A DNA stretch of 24,721 nt from Isotricha intestinalis (lineage: Eukaryota > Ciliophora > Litostomatea > Vestibuliferida > Isotrichidae): contig JAJJLU010000050.1 in assembly GCA_023807065.1 (NCBI GenBank), positions 1 to 24,721 on the forward strand. The letters are read 5' to 3'. A program made the position numbers and the translations under genes. Positions within the stretch are counted from its first letter, which is position 1. Every line of letters begins with the position of its first letter. The notes below the pieces were generated by a model, which saw nothing but the letters and a program-made list of their open reading frames with translations, was not told where the DNA came from and did no database searches. Shown here piece after piece: positions 1 to 9,551 of this stretch.

Positions 1-27
1 ATCCCCAATCCCCAATCCCCAATCCCC
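1..27. repeat. Left telomere, CCCCAAT repeats
   Basis: Three full CCCCAAT units plus a fourth CCCC block run from the first base, preceded by a partial AT. The C-rich strand reads 5'->3' into the chromosome, as expected for a left telomere, and it is the reverse complement of the repeats at the right end. The repeat is lost immediately after base 27, where CCCCAT follows, and unique AT-rich DNA begins. Confidence 0.95.
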
Positions 28-594
28 ATCTTATTGAAAATTTGTTTTGAATTTAGAAAAATTAAATAAACAATCAATTATTTTAATAATAATTATTTTT
101 TATTAATGTCTTAATATATATATAATTATTTTATTAATAATTTATATTAATAAAATTATAAATTTATTGTTTTTCATTTGAATTAATAAATAATAAAATT
201 AATAAGAATAATATCAAAAATTATGGTAAAAAAATAAACAAAAACAAATAAAACATATTCATAAGAATCAGAAAATAAATAAAATAAAATAAAAAAATAT
301 TAATAAATTCTTTTTAATAATTTTATTTCATTATAATTAATATCAATAATATAATAATCATAAAATTATTTCTTAGTTTAATTTCCTTATTCAATCTATT
401 ATTCTATTTTCTAAAGAGAAATTCTTTTAATATATTTATTTCAGAAATTATGATGTTTTTTTTTAACTTTACTAATATTTTTATGAAAATTTCAGTTTTT
501 GAACAAAAATTTCTTTTTCTATGATTTTTACTTTTTTTTGGTCCACAAAAATTTCAAAATTTATTTAATTTTTGTAAATTTAATAAATAAAAAA
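28..594. other. Left subtelomere and upstream region, no gene seen
   Basis: This is very AT-rich sequence with short A and T tracts and frequent stops in all frames. I see no RNA gene and no coding-like fragment. It must hold the promoter and leader of the glycoprotein gene, whose ATG follows a run of A residues. A TTTCAG at 489-494 could be a splice acceptor for a leader exon, but no matching donor or exon is convincing. Confidence 0.6.
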
Positions 595-3500
595 ATGAAT
601 ATAAATATAATTCCAATTTTATTTATAATAATATCCTTAAATAAGTCATTAGAAAATCTAAAAATAAACCAAAGAAAATTAGAAGAATTTACTAATTTAA
701 ACAATAATAAAACTAAAAAAGACAATTTAACAGGCATTTCAAAAGAAATACAATTTCCAGAAACATCAAATCCAAAATATTTAATGATATTTCTAGAAAA
801 TTGTGATTTAAGAGCAGAATATAATAATAAAACAATAAAATCAAAAAATAATATAATTGAAATTCCTTATTCAAAAAATTATACTGTGAATATAAAAAAA
901 GTAACAGAAAGTAAATTCACTTGTAGGTTTTCTTATGCAACATATGATGAAATTGGTTTAGAATTAATAGAATCAGTAAATTATAATTTTAATAAATATC
1001 AAAATTTAACTTTTTCTTTTGTAATTGAAAATTATACAAACCCATCTTATTTTATAAATATAAATAAATCAAAAGAAGGACAATTAAAAATAAAATTAAA
1101 TACAACAAATAAAGAAAAAGAAATAATTATTAATGATATAAATCCATACAAACAAATATATATAAATAGGAAAAATTTATTTGAAGAATGTTCAAATCAA
1201 GAGCCGTATAATTGTACTTTTAATATATATATTATAGGAGAAGATATATCATTTAATTTATTAATTAGAAATGCACATGATAATCCCATTCCTTCATATT
1301 TTCCTCCAAATCAAATGATAATCGGAGCTACAGAAGCTTTTAATATATTATTTTATTATACTGATGTTCTAAGTGAGCAAAAAGGAGAATTATTTTTAAG
1401 TTATAAAAGAGGAGGAAATATTGTTAACTCTACAATAATTTCATATGAAGATTTTTCTGAACAAAAAAATTGGGACAATAAAAAAGATTTAAATTATGAT
1501 TATATTAATAGAAAAGTTACTTTTAATTTATCTGAGGATACTAATTTAAATTGTGATAATGGATGTATATTATTGTTTGGTATTTACGTCGGTGATTATC
1601 AAATTGATGAACCTGGAGATTTTTCTTTTTTCTTAAGATTTAAAGAATCAAATGATAAATCTATTGTAAATATAATCTCTAATGAATATATTTATGGAAC
1701 TTTAAATTCTGATGAATCTGATTCATATAGAATAAATATTCCTTATTTTTCATTAAGTGTAAATATTTATTTCAATAGTGAATTTTGTAATTATGATATT
1801 GAAGAAGATATTTCTTTTATTCAAAAAGAATTTGATGATAATGGAAATGTAATTAAACTTTATAATTTTACTCAAACTTATTTTACTTTCAGAATTTCAC
1901 CAAAATTTACTAACTCAAAAAATTCAATTTATACTTTTAAAATTATTTTAAATTATAATAATAAAATTTTAATTCAACAAATTAATTCTGAATTTATGGA
2001 ATATTGTACTATTATTAATGAAAAAACTGATTTTTGCTATTTTGCTTTCCCTTTAAAAGATTATCAAAATTCTTCTCAAATATCTTTTTATGCTTTTAAT
2101 GAAGATAATTCTTTAACTTTAAATTCTTCTTCTACTTTAATTTCAAAAGAAATAGATTTTGATAATTTAAGTGATGATAATTTAAATTTTCCTAATAATT
2201 CATTTGATAATTTATTAATTCATAATATAGAAAAAAGAGAAGAAAATAGATATATTGTTATTAAAGTACAATCAAATTGTCCTGGAAGAGTTTATTTTAT
2301 ATATAATATTTATCCTAGTTATGAAAAAAGATTTTTAGTTCCTAACTCAGTTAATCTTTTCCATTATAATAATAACGATAAAAATAAAACAACAATTATT
2401 TTAAATGAAAAAAGTGAGATCATTGAAATATATGATTTTATACCAATAAATAAAATTGGTAAATATAATATTTCTATTTTTAAAAATCAAACTTTACAAA
2501 ATGAAACCTTAGTTTATAATATTATTCCTAATAAAGAAAATCAGTCTGAAAATGTTAATATAGTATATGATGGAACTGAAGGTGATTTTTTAATTAAAAC
2601 AAAAAATTATTATCATGAACTTAATATGAAAGAAAATGAAACTTTAATGTATAAAATATATGATGACAAAAATGAAAATAATGAATCAATTTTGATTTGT
2701 AAAAAAAAACCTTTAGATTTTTCAGGGTATAATGTAACTAATTCTTTTACAATAATGAATGATGGAAATTATACGTTAAATTATGGTTATATATCAGAAG
2801 AAAATCTTTTTCAAAATTTATATAAATCAATGTCAAATTTAAATATTACATCTTTTTCATTAGGAAACATAACATATGATGAAAATTTAAAAATTGGAAA
2901 TTATTCAATTTATGAATCAGATTTAGAAGAATTAGATGATTCAACATATGTTTGTATAAATATAATATATAAAGTTATTACTGGTTCTTATATTACAATT
3001 AAATTTACTGAAAGAAATTATTCTATTCCGATTTTTATTAATGAAAATTTAACTGTTTATTCTATAAAAGAAAAAGAAACAAAAAGAGCTAAAATATATA
3101 AAAATAAAATTACTGGATTTTCTTTTCTTTCAAAACCAAATTATTATTATTATAAAATATATTTCTTTTTACCTCCTGATTTTAATCTATTTTTACGTTC
3201 ATTCCAAAAAGAATCTTCATTTGCAGATTATGAGAAAAAACAAAATGATACTTTTGACATATTTAAAACTAGAAGTTTTGGGAAAAGAAAATTACATTTA
3301 ATAAAACTAAATAAATTACACAAAGGATTAAGAATATATTTTTATAATAATCAAAAAAAAAGATTTTTATCAAAAGAAGAAGAATCAACATTAGAAACTT
3401 TAATTAAAGTTGAAAATGGAGAAGATTTTTCAAATTTAAATATATATGATATAGTAAGCAATGAATTATCAATACACACATATGATAATTTAACTAAAAT

Positions 3501-4041
3501 AATTTCTTGTTATCCATTAATTGATAATGAAAAAAAAATTTATCCTAATATAAAATATATTTTAAAAATGTATCCTTCAGATATTTCTGAAGATAAAATT
3601 GATGTATTAAATGAAGAAGAAGAAGCAATTAAAACATTAGAAGAAGAAAAAATAAATGAAGAAAATAATAATATTGAATTCATAATTGATAATGAAGATG
3701 AAAAAATTAAAAATAAAGAAATTAAAATATTAGTTACTGCAAATTTTAATCATGATGAAAAAATTAATTATCAAATAACTAAAATTAATATGAGTTCAAA
3801 TCAAAATGATAGTTATGATATATATTATAATGGACCTTATGAAAATAATATATTAACAAAAAAGAAAAAAAAGAAAAAAAAATGGTGGATTGCATTAATT
3901 GTTATTGGAGCTTTAATTATTATTGGAGGAATTATTTTTGCTATTGTAAAATTTAAACAAAAAAATAATAACAATTTAGATAATATTGAAGATAAAAGTT
4001 CTGTTAACATAAATATTAAACCTAATACTCAAAATATATAA
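595..4041 (+). CDS. Large secreted/type I membrane glycoprotein, family unknown
   Basis: The predicted protein has 1148 residues. The ATG at 595 is chosen because it gives a signal peptide (residues 1 to about 20, MNINIIPILFIIISL) and follows an A-rich leader; the in-frame extension back to a TTG at 499 would bury it. The ectodomain has dozens of N-x-S/T sequons and scattered paired cysteines (for example ECSNQEPYNC and NCDNGC), as expected of a folded, N-glycosylated extracellular region. Near the C terminus a run of about nine lysines leads into a membrane segment (WWIALIVIGALIIIGG..., about residues 1097-1118, bases 3883-3948), followed by a tail of about 30 residues rich in Asn. I recognise no domain. 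A surface or vacuolar/alveolar membrane protein is the inference. Stop is TAA. Confidence 0.85.
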   Translation: MNINIIPILFIIISLNKSLENLKINQRKLEEFTNLNNNKTKKDNLTGISKEIQFPETSNPKYLMIFLENCDLRAEYNNKTIKSKNNIIEIPYSKNYTVNIKKVTESKFTCRFSYATYDEIGLELIESVNYNFNKYQNLTFSFVIENYTNPSYFININKSKEGQLKIKLNTTNKEKEIIINDINPYKQIYINRKNLFEECSNQEPYNCTFNIYIIGEDISFNLLIRNAHDNPIPSYFPPNQMIIGATEAFNILFYYTDVLSEQKGELFLSYKRGGNIVNSTIISYEDFSEQKNWDNKKDLNYDYINRKVTFNLSEDTNLNCDNGCILLFGIYVGDYQIDEPGDFSFFLRFKESNDKSIVNIISNEYIYGTLNSDESDSYRINIPYFSLSVNIYFNSEFCNYDIEEDISFIQKEFDDNGNVIKLYNFTQTYFTFRISPKFTNSKNSIYTFKIILNYNNKILIQQINSEFMEYCTIINEKTDFCYFAFPLKDYQNSSQISFYAFNEDNSLTLNSSSTLISKEIDFDNLSDDNLNFPNNSFDNLLIHNIEKREENRYIVIKVQSNCPGRVYFIYNIYPSYEKRFLVPNSVNLFHYNNNDKNKTTIILNEKSEIIEIYDFIPINKIGKYNISIFKNQTLQNETLVYNIIPNKENQSENVNIVYDGTEGDFLIKTKNYYHELNMKENETLMYKIYDDKNENNESILICKKKPLDFSGYNVTNSFTIMNDGNYTLNYGYISEENLFQNLYKSMSNLNITSFSLGNITYDENLKIGNYSIYESDLEELDDSTYVCINIIYKVITGSYITIKFTERNYSIPIFINENLTVYSIKEKETKRAKIYKNKITGFSFLSKPNYYYYKIYFFLPPDFNLFLRSFQKESSFADYEKKQNDTFDIFKTRSFGKRKLHLIKLNKLHKGLRIYFYNNQKKRFLSKEEESTLETLIKVENGEDFSNLNIYDIVSNELSIHTYDNLTKIISCYPLIDNEKKIYPNIKYILKMYPSDISEDKIDVLNEEEEAIKTLEEEKINEENNNIEFIIDNEDEKIKNKEIKILVTANFNHDEKINYQITKINMSSNQNDSYDIYYNGPYENNILTKKKKKKKKWWIALIVIGALIIIGGIIFAIVKFKQKNNNNLDNIEDKSSVNINIKPNTQNI

Positions 4042-4266
4042 ACATCAAAATTTGATTAATATAAAAAATAATTCTAATAAATAATTATATATTTTTAGGG
4101 ATTTAATTAGGTTTTATAAAATATTTTATGATTGTTTTGTGTATTCTTTTTTTGTTTTTAATTTTTTTTTTCTTATTATTATAAAAATTTACTTTTTTTT
4201 AATATTTTATTTTTTCTTATATATGTTAAATATTTATTTAATTATATATATTTATAAAATAATTTT

Positions 4267-5840
4267 TCATTTTTTTGATTTTGCAGTGTTTATATTTTTA
4301 TTATTTGAATAAGAAGGAACTGTTTTCCTATTTTGAATTGGAGTTATACTTCTGTTAATGTTTTTATTATTATTTATTTTTTGATTTTTATTATTATTAT
4401 TATTGTTATTACTGTTTATACTTATTTTACCTATTCCTCCTTTTTTTTTCTTCTTAATGTTTTTTTTAGGTTTTTCTGAATTATTATTATCAATTTGAGA
4501 ATAATCTTGACTTTCATAATGTTTATTATTAACAATTTTATTACCAGATCTAGAACGAATTTTACCTACAATTGTATCATTTTTAGGATTAACAGTATTA
4601 AAAATTTGATTATTTGAATTATTATCATTATTATTATAATTATTATAATTTCTTTGAATATTTAATTCTTTTTCTAATATATTTAATCTTTGTTCAAGTG
4701 TTTTATATATTTCTAAAGTTCCTTTATTTTGAAGAGAATTACTATCTCTTCTTTCAAATATATTTAATTCTGAATTTTTTTTACTTTGGAAATTTTCATA
4801 ATTATTCTCAAATATATTTTCTGGTTTTTTTGCCATTGTAAAATTACTTATTGATGTTATATAAGAATCATTTACTATATTATTATTACTTATATTTTGC
4901 TTTTCTATATTATTATTTAATAATTCATCTTCATTTATTTCATTATTTAATTTATTATTATTTAATTCTAATAATTTATAATATTTAATTTTTAAATTAG
5001 AATTGTCTTTCAGAATATCATACATAAAAGTTTCTATTTGATTTAATTTTTGTTGAAATTCATCAAGAGAAATTAAAATATTATTTTGTTTTTCAATATT
5101 AAAATTTAAAGAAGTTAAAGCATTATTTGTTATATTATGAAAAAAAAGATAAGTTAAATGAATATAAGAATTATATTCTCTTATTTGAAATTTTAAATTA
5201 TTAATTTCTTCATTGTATTTAGTTTTAATTATTTCAATTGAAGAATCATATTCTGATAATTTATTTTTTAAATCTATTAATTCATTTGTTAATTCTTCTG
5301 ACACTTCTTTATTATTGTTTTCTTCTATATTTTTTTTAAGTAACTCATTTTCTTTTTTAAGTTTATTTATTTCATCTTTTAAGTTTTTATAATTTAATTT
5401 TTCATTTTCATAATTTGAATATGAATTTAAATTATTTAATCCTTGTTTTAAATTTTCTTTTTTTATAGTTATATCATTTGAATATGTTTTTAATTGATTA
5501 TTTGAAGAAGTATTTGACATTGATAAATTATTTATAAAAGAATTTTTAGTTTTTGTTGAAAAATTTGTATCTTTTAAACTTAAATTATTAAATACATTAT
5601 TGTTATTTTCTTTTGATAATTCATTATTTATATTATCTTTTTTTATTTGTTTATTTTCAGAAAGTTTCAGATCATTTTCATTAAAAAAATTATTTTTGTT
5701 CGTTCTATTTGAATCAGAAATTTCTATTGTGTTGTTTTTAGATAAATTATTCAATTCTAAATATAAATAGTAAAATATATATTTTTACGTTTTTGATGTT
5801 CTTTTATAACATTATCAATCCAAGAACTATTTTCTTCCAT
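4267..5840 (-). CDS. Coiled-coil protein with a 32-nt intron near its start
   Basis: The long frame (4267-5756) has no ATG at its 5' end. Removing a GT-AG intron at 5757-5788 joins it in frame to a short first exon (5789-5840) with a good ATG and an A/T-rich leader, beginning MEENSSWIDNVIKEHQKQL. The joined coding length is 1542 nt, giving 513 residues. About residues 130-210 form a Lys/Glu/Leu heptad coiled coil (LKDEINKLKKENELLKKN), a second coiled coil lies near 360-390 (TLEQRLNILEKELN), and the C terminus is basic and Asn-rich with a KKKKKGGIGK stretch. It resembles structural or centrosomal/basal-body coiled-coil proteins only in a general way; no family is recognised. Stop is TGA. It faces the glycoprotein gene tail-to-tail with a 225-bp AT-rich spacer. 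Confidence 0.8.
5757..5788 (-). other. Intron, 32 nt, GT-AG
   Basis: On the minus strand the segment begins GTAAAAATAT and ends ATATTTAG. It contains an in-frame stop for the first exon, and its removal restores one frame from ATG 5840 into the 495-codon downstream frame. Length and sequence match the 29-nt intron at 15599-15627: a GTA donor, a pyrimidine/T-rich end and a TAG acceptor. Confidence 0.75.
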
Positions 5841-6006
5841 TTAATTATTAATATTTAAAAATTAAAATAATAAACAACAATTAAAAAACAACAATATGAA
5901 ATTGAATTTAATTCTTAAATCTCATATAACAAATAATCAAAATTTTTAAAAAAACAAATTTCAAAAAAAAACAAATTAATTTTTAAAAAAAACTTAATGA
6001 CTAAAT

Positions 6007-7953
6007 TTATTGTGTACTATAAAAATTATAAATTAAATCAATATCTAAATCACCATAAATTACTCTTTTTATATCATCATCAAAAATACTGTCTATCATA
6101 AATTCAATTTGATTCATTTTATAAGAATTATCTTTATATCTTCCATAATCATTTTTATTTTTACTTTCTTGAATATTAAATTCAAATATTTTCTTTATTA
6201 TATTTTCATAATCATCTTTTTCTAATAATTCATTTTTTATATTATCATCAAAATTATAATCTTTACATTTATCTTTTATTTGCTTTTGAATTTTAGTTTT
6301 TATTTCATCAGAAGGTTGTAAACCTAAGAAATTATATTTTTTTATTTTTTTTTGAATAATATCATAATTTTTTGAATCACTCAGTAAAATATTATTTTCT
6401 CTAACATAATATTTAACACATAAATTATCAACTTCATTTCTTACTTTAATAGGTTCCATTGGAATGGATGATGATTTTAAAAGACTATTTGTAATTCTTT
6501 TTTTTGAGGAAGTATTTCCTTTATCTTCTATATCTTCTTTATCTTCTATATCTTCTTCTTTTTCAATGATTAACTGAAAAGGATTTGGTGAATTTGAATT
6601 TGGATTTGGATTTATATTTTTTAAATTACTTTGTGTTGAAGGATTAATATCTTTAATATAACTATCTTGAATATAACTTTTACCGATGATAATTTCATTT
6701 TTTTTTATTTCTTCATTATTCTTTTGATTAATTTCATAATTTATATTTTCTTGAATTTCTTTATATTCTGGCTCTTTGATTTCTTTGTTATTAGATAAAT
6801 TTTTTAATTGTTGAAATAATGCAAATTGAAAATCATTAAATTCATTTTGTAAATCATTAAATCTTTTATTTTGTTGGCTTTTAATTGTTTTAAATTTTTC
6901 ATCTAATACTGGATTTGATGAATTCATAAAACTTTGACGTAATATTGATTGATTAATATTTTGATTTATTTGAATGGTTTTATTATTTGGTTTTTTAAAT
7001 GATTTCAACACCAAATTATTTTCTTCATTTTTTTTTTGTAAATTTTCTATTTCTTTTTTTAATTCTTTCATTTTTTGATTATTTCCATTTTTATTTGTAT
7101 TTTTTAAATTATATATTGTTTTATATAAATTACTTTTTAATAAATTTAATTGATGATCAAAATTCATTTTTTGAAAATATGTATTTGAACTTATTACATT
7201 TCCTTCTTTTAAATTATATAAATTTAAATGTTTTTTAATATAATGTTCATGTATTTTATCATATGAATTAAAAGTTTTATCACATAAATCACAATTAAAT
7301 ATTCCTTGTTTTTTTATTTTATTATTATTATTTGTAATTAAAAAAATTTCTCTGGGAATCAGATTTTCATTTCCTGTTTCAATTAAAAAATCTTTATATT
7401 TATTTATTTTAAGCATAATATTTTTTTTATTATCATTATTCTTTTTTATTATATTTTCATTTCCTAATTTTCTATTATTTAAATCTAATTGTTTTTCTTC
7501 TTGATCTTCTATATTATTTTCTAGAAAAGAATTTAATTTTTTTATTTCTTCTTGACATTGAAATAAATATTTTAATAATTCTTGAAAAAAAGGAACTAAG
7601 AAAACAAAGTCTCTTGTATTTTCTTTCCTATTAAAATTTTTAAAAACCATTGTTGGTAATATTTTTTCAATTATATCTAAATTATATTTATTTAAAATTT
7701 TTTCAAAATTATATTTTATAATATCTTTATTAGATATAGAAGAATTTTCTTTATATGGATATTTATATAAATTTAATTGTCTTTGTAAAATAGTATTTAT
7801 TGTGTTTTTTAATATTTCATTACTTGTATTATTATTAAATTGATTAGTGTTATTCATTGAAGAAGAAGAATTAAAATTATTTGAAAGATTTGTTTTTCCA
7901 AATCCCATTGGCTCTGATTCATTTTCAAATTTATGGAAACGAAAAGTTGACAT
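6007..7953 (-). CDS. DZIP1-like C2H2 zinc-finger coiled-coil protein
   Basis: This is a 648-residue protein with its ATG at 7953 in an A-rich context. Residues about 50-150 resemble the Dzip-like N-terminal domain: a helical block (KDIIKYNFEKILNKYNLDII...) followed by FVFLVPFFQELLKYLFQCQEE. A single C2H2 finger follows (C221-x2-C224-x12-H237-x4-H242, with KTF between), then Lys/Glu-rich coiled coils. That order, N-terminal domain then one finger then coiled coil, is the DZIP1/DZIP1L architecture. Known members act at the ciliary transition zone and basal body, so a ciliary assembly role is inferred. The C-terminal third (after about 480) includes an EEDIEDKEDIEDK repeat and an acidic tail that I cannot assign. 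Another C2H2/coiled-coil protein cannot be excluded. Stop is TAA. Confidence 0.65.
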   Translation of the reverse strand: MSTFRFHKFENESEPMGFGKTNLSNNFNSSSSMNNTNQFNNNTSNEILKNTINTILQRQLNLYKYPYKENSSISNKDIIKYNFEKILNKYNLDIIEKILPTMVFKNFNRKENTRDFVFLVPFFQELLKYLFQCQEEIKKLNSFLENNIEDQEEKQLDLNNRKLGNENIIKKNNDNKKNIMLKINKYKDFLIETGNENLIPREIFLITNNNNKIKKQGIFNCDLCDKTFNSYDKIHEHYIKKHLNLYNLKEGNVISSNTYFQKMNFDHQLNLLKSNLYKTIYNLKNTNKNGNNQKMKELKKEIENLQKKNEENNLVLKSFKKPNNKTIQINQNINQSILRQSFMNSSNPVLDEKFKTIKSQQNKRFNDLQNEFNDFQFALFQQLKNLSNNKEIKEPEYKEIQENINYEINQKNNEEIKKNEIIIGKSYIQDSYIKDINPSTQSNLKNINPNPNSNSPNPFQLIIEKEEDIEDKEDIEDKGNTSSKKRITNSLLKSSSIPMEPIKVRNEVDNLCVKYYVRENNILLSDSKNYDIIQKKIKKYNFLGLQPSDEIKTKIQKQIKDKCKDYNFDDNIKNELLEKDDYENIIKKIFEFNIQESKNKNDYGRYKDNSYKMNQIEFMIDSIFDDDIKRVIYGDLDIDLIYNFYSTQ

Positions 7954-8331
7954 TTTTATTTTTGTTTATATTTATTATAATTTTTTTTTAAAACTAATTT
8001 CCCTTTATTTTTTTTAAATTTTTTTAAATGTTATTGAATAAAAATAAGTTTTTATTTTTATTATGAATTTAAAAATAAAATTTTTAATATATAATGATAT
8101 GTTGAATTATTGTTTAAGATATTTTTTATTTTTTTATTTTATAGTTTTATAGGTTTATATATTTGTTTTATTGGGGAAATATATATTAAAGTTGTTATTT
8201 GTGATTATTATTATTTTTTTCAAGAAATTATTTGTTTTTCTTTTTTTTTGTTTAAATTGTTTGAAAATGTAAAAAAGAATTTTTATTTTTAATATAATCC
8301 AACTTTATTTTAATTTTTTAATATATTTAAA
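7954..8331. other. Spacer, no supported gene
   Basis: This lies between the start of the DZIP1-like gene and the stop of the rhomboid-like gene. It is T-rich and should contain the promoter of the former and the 3' flank of the latter. A 60-codon plus-strand frame (8110-8292, TTG start only) has some coding-like codons (IGEIYIKVVICDYYY) but no ATG, and no credible intron makes one, so I do not call it. Confidence 0.5.
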
Positions 8332-9246
8332 TCAAGGTTGTTCATTTTCATTTTCAATTTCTTTCATTTGAACTCCAAATTCTTCTTTTTTTTGTTCTAA
8401 AGATTGGAAATCAATATTAGTAAAAATCTCAGAAAAAAATTCTTTCATTTCTTGATTAGGTTCAACAATACTAATATACCAATTTTGATTATAATGTAAA
8501 TTTAAATATTTTTCAAAGTCATAGACTCCTTCATATTTAGGTAATATAGAATAACTAAACATAATTCTAATAATATAAGCTGAATAAATTCCACATAAAT
8601 TACCTAAAAAAGTAGTATTAGGAGTAAAAAGAGATAAAAAAAATAAAATTTTAAAAGAAGAAAATCTCATTCTGAGCAAAAAAATATTAAATACTTTAAT
8701 TCTTTTATTTTTATTTTTCCTAAATTCAAAAATATAAGAATATAAAGAAAATAAAAGAGAAGTCATTCCACATTCATACATAAAATCTCCATTATAATTA
8801 ATGTCAATTAATTTATTAAATATTTTAAAAAATAATATTATTGAAATATAAAAAATAGAAGTCATTATTATCATTATAAAAATTATTATGAAAGAATAAA
8901 AAGTTCCTATTGTTTTTTCTAAAGATTTACTTATATTAAAAGAAAAGAAAATTTCAATTAAAAGATGACAAATTCCATAATGTAGGAAATGATGAGTTAT
9001 TATTCTATAATATTGGTTTTTTATTAATATTGTATATAAACTTATTGATAATTCCGATATTTTTAAAGTATAAAATTTACATAATAAATATATTGATATG
9101 TTTAAAAATAATAATAATATGAATGTTGGATAAACTTTTATTAATCTTTTATTTGCCTTCTTCTTTTTTTGTCTTTCATTTTCATTTCTTTCTTGATTTT
9201 GAAATAACTCTACATTTTGAACTTCATTTTCGTTATCTAAATTCAT
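8332..9246 (-). CDS. Rhomboid-family protein lacking catalytic residues (probable pseudoprotease)
   Basis: This 304-residue multi-spanning membrane protein has a charged N-terminal tail (residues 1-35), then five or more hydrophobic segments, then a hydrophilic C-terminal tail from about 240. The rhomboid signature is visible: YYRIITHHFLHYGICHLL at 79-96 matches the conserved R..(x)..FLH....HLL block. The Gly-x-Ser-Gly active-site motif is instead G160-M-T162-S163-LLFS. The histidine motif GHxxG is G215-N216-L-C-G219, so both members of the Ser/His dyad are changed, and the Asn normally in HLLxN is Glu98. Families such as iRhoms, derlins and UBAC2-like proteins keep the fold without protease activity and act in ER quality control or trafficking, so a similar role is inferred. 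S163 acting as a shifted nucleophile is possible but would still lack the His. Stop is TGA. Confidence 0.75.
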   Translation of the reverse strand: MNLDNENEVQNVELFQNQERNENERQKKKKANKRLIKVYPTFILLLFLNISIYLLCKFYTLKISELSISLYTILIKNQYYRIITHHFLHYGICHLLIEIFFSFNISKSLEKTIGTFYSFIIIFIMIIMTSIFYISIILFFKIFNKLIDINYNGDFMYECGMTSLLFSLYSYIFEFRKNKNKRIKVFNIFLLRMRFSSFKILFFLSLFTPNTTFLGNLCGIYSAYIIRIMFSYSILPKYEGVYDFEKYLNLHYNQNWYISIVEPNQEMKEFFSEIFTNIDFQSLEQKKEEFGVQMKEIENENEQP

Positions 9247-9551
9247 TCTAATATATTAATTATTATAAATAAAATATAAAATGAAATATTTTTTATTTGA
9301 AATTAAAAAAAATAAATTTATAAGAATTACTATAAAATAATTTAAACATGTGTAAATTTAAATAACATTAAAACTTAAATATAACAATAGATTATGCTTT
9401 ATTAATTCATAATAATTACTTTAACTATATAAATTATATTTATTACATTTATTATTTATGAACAATTTAATTAATTAATTTTCATAAGTATAAAAAGTTC
9501 AAATTAAAATCAAAAAAAATAAAAAAAGAAAAGAAAAAAAAAAACAATCAA
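9247..9551. other. Divergent intergenic region
   Basis: This 305-bp AT-rich region separates the start codons of the minus-strand rhomboid-like gene and the plus-strand gene at 9552, so it must serve as a two-way promoter region. The side next to 9552 is a long purine/A-rich tract (AAAAAAAGAAAAGAAAAAAA). No specific element is recognisable. Confidence 0.55.

Noticed and set aside
499..594. Upstream extension of the glycoprotein frame from a TTG
   Set aside because: It begins with a non-ATG codon and would place the obvious signal peptide about 32 residues inside the protein; the ATG at 595 is better.
8110..8292. Plus-strand 60-codon frame between two minus-strand genes
   Set aside because: It has no ATG, is Phe/Ile/Tyr-rich as expected from T-rich DNA, and no short intron gives it a start.
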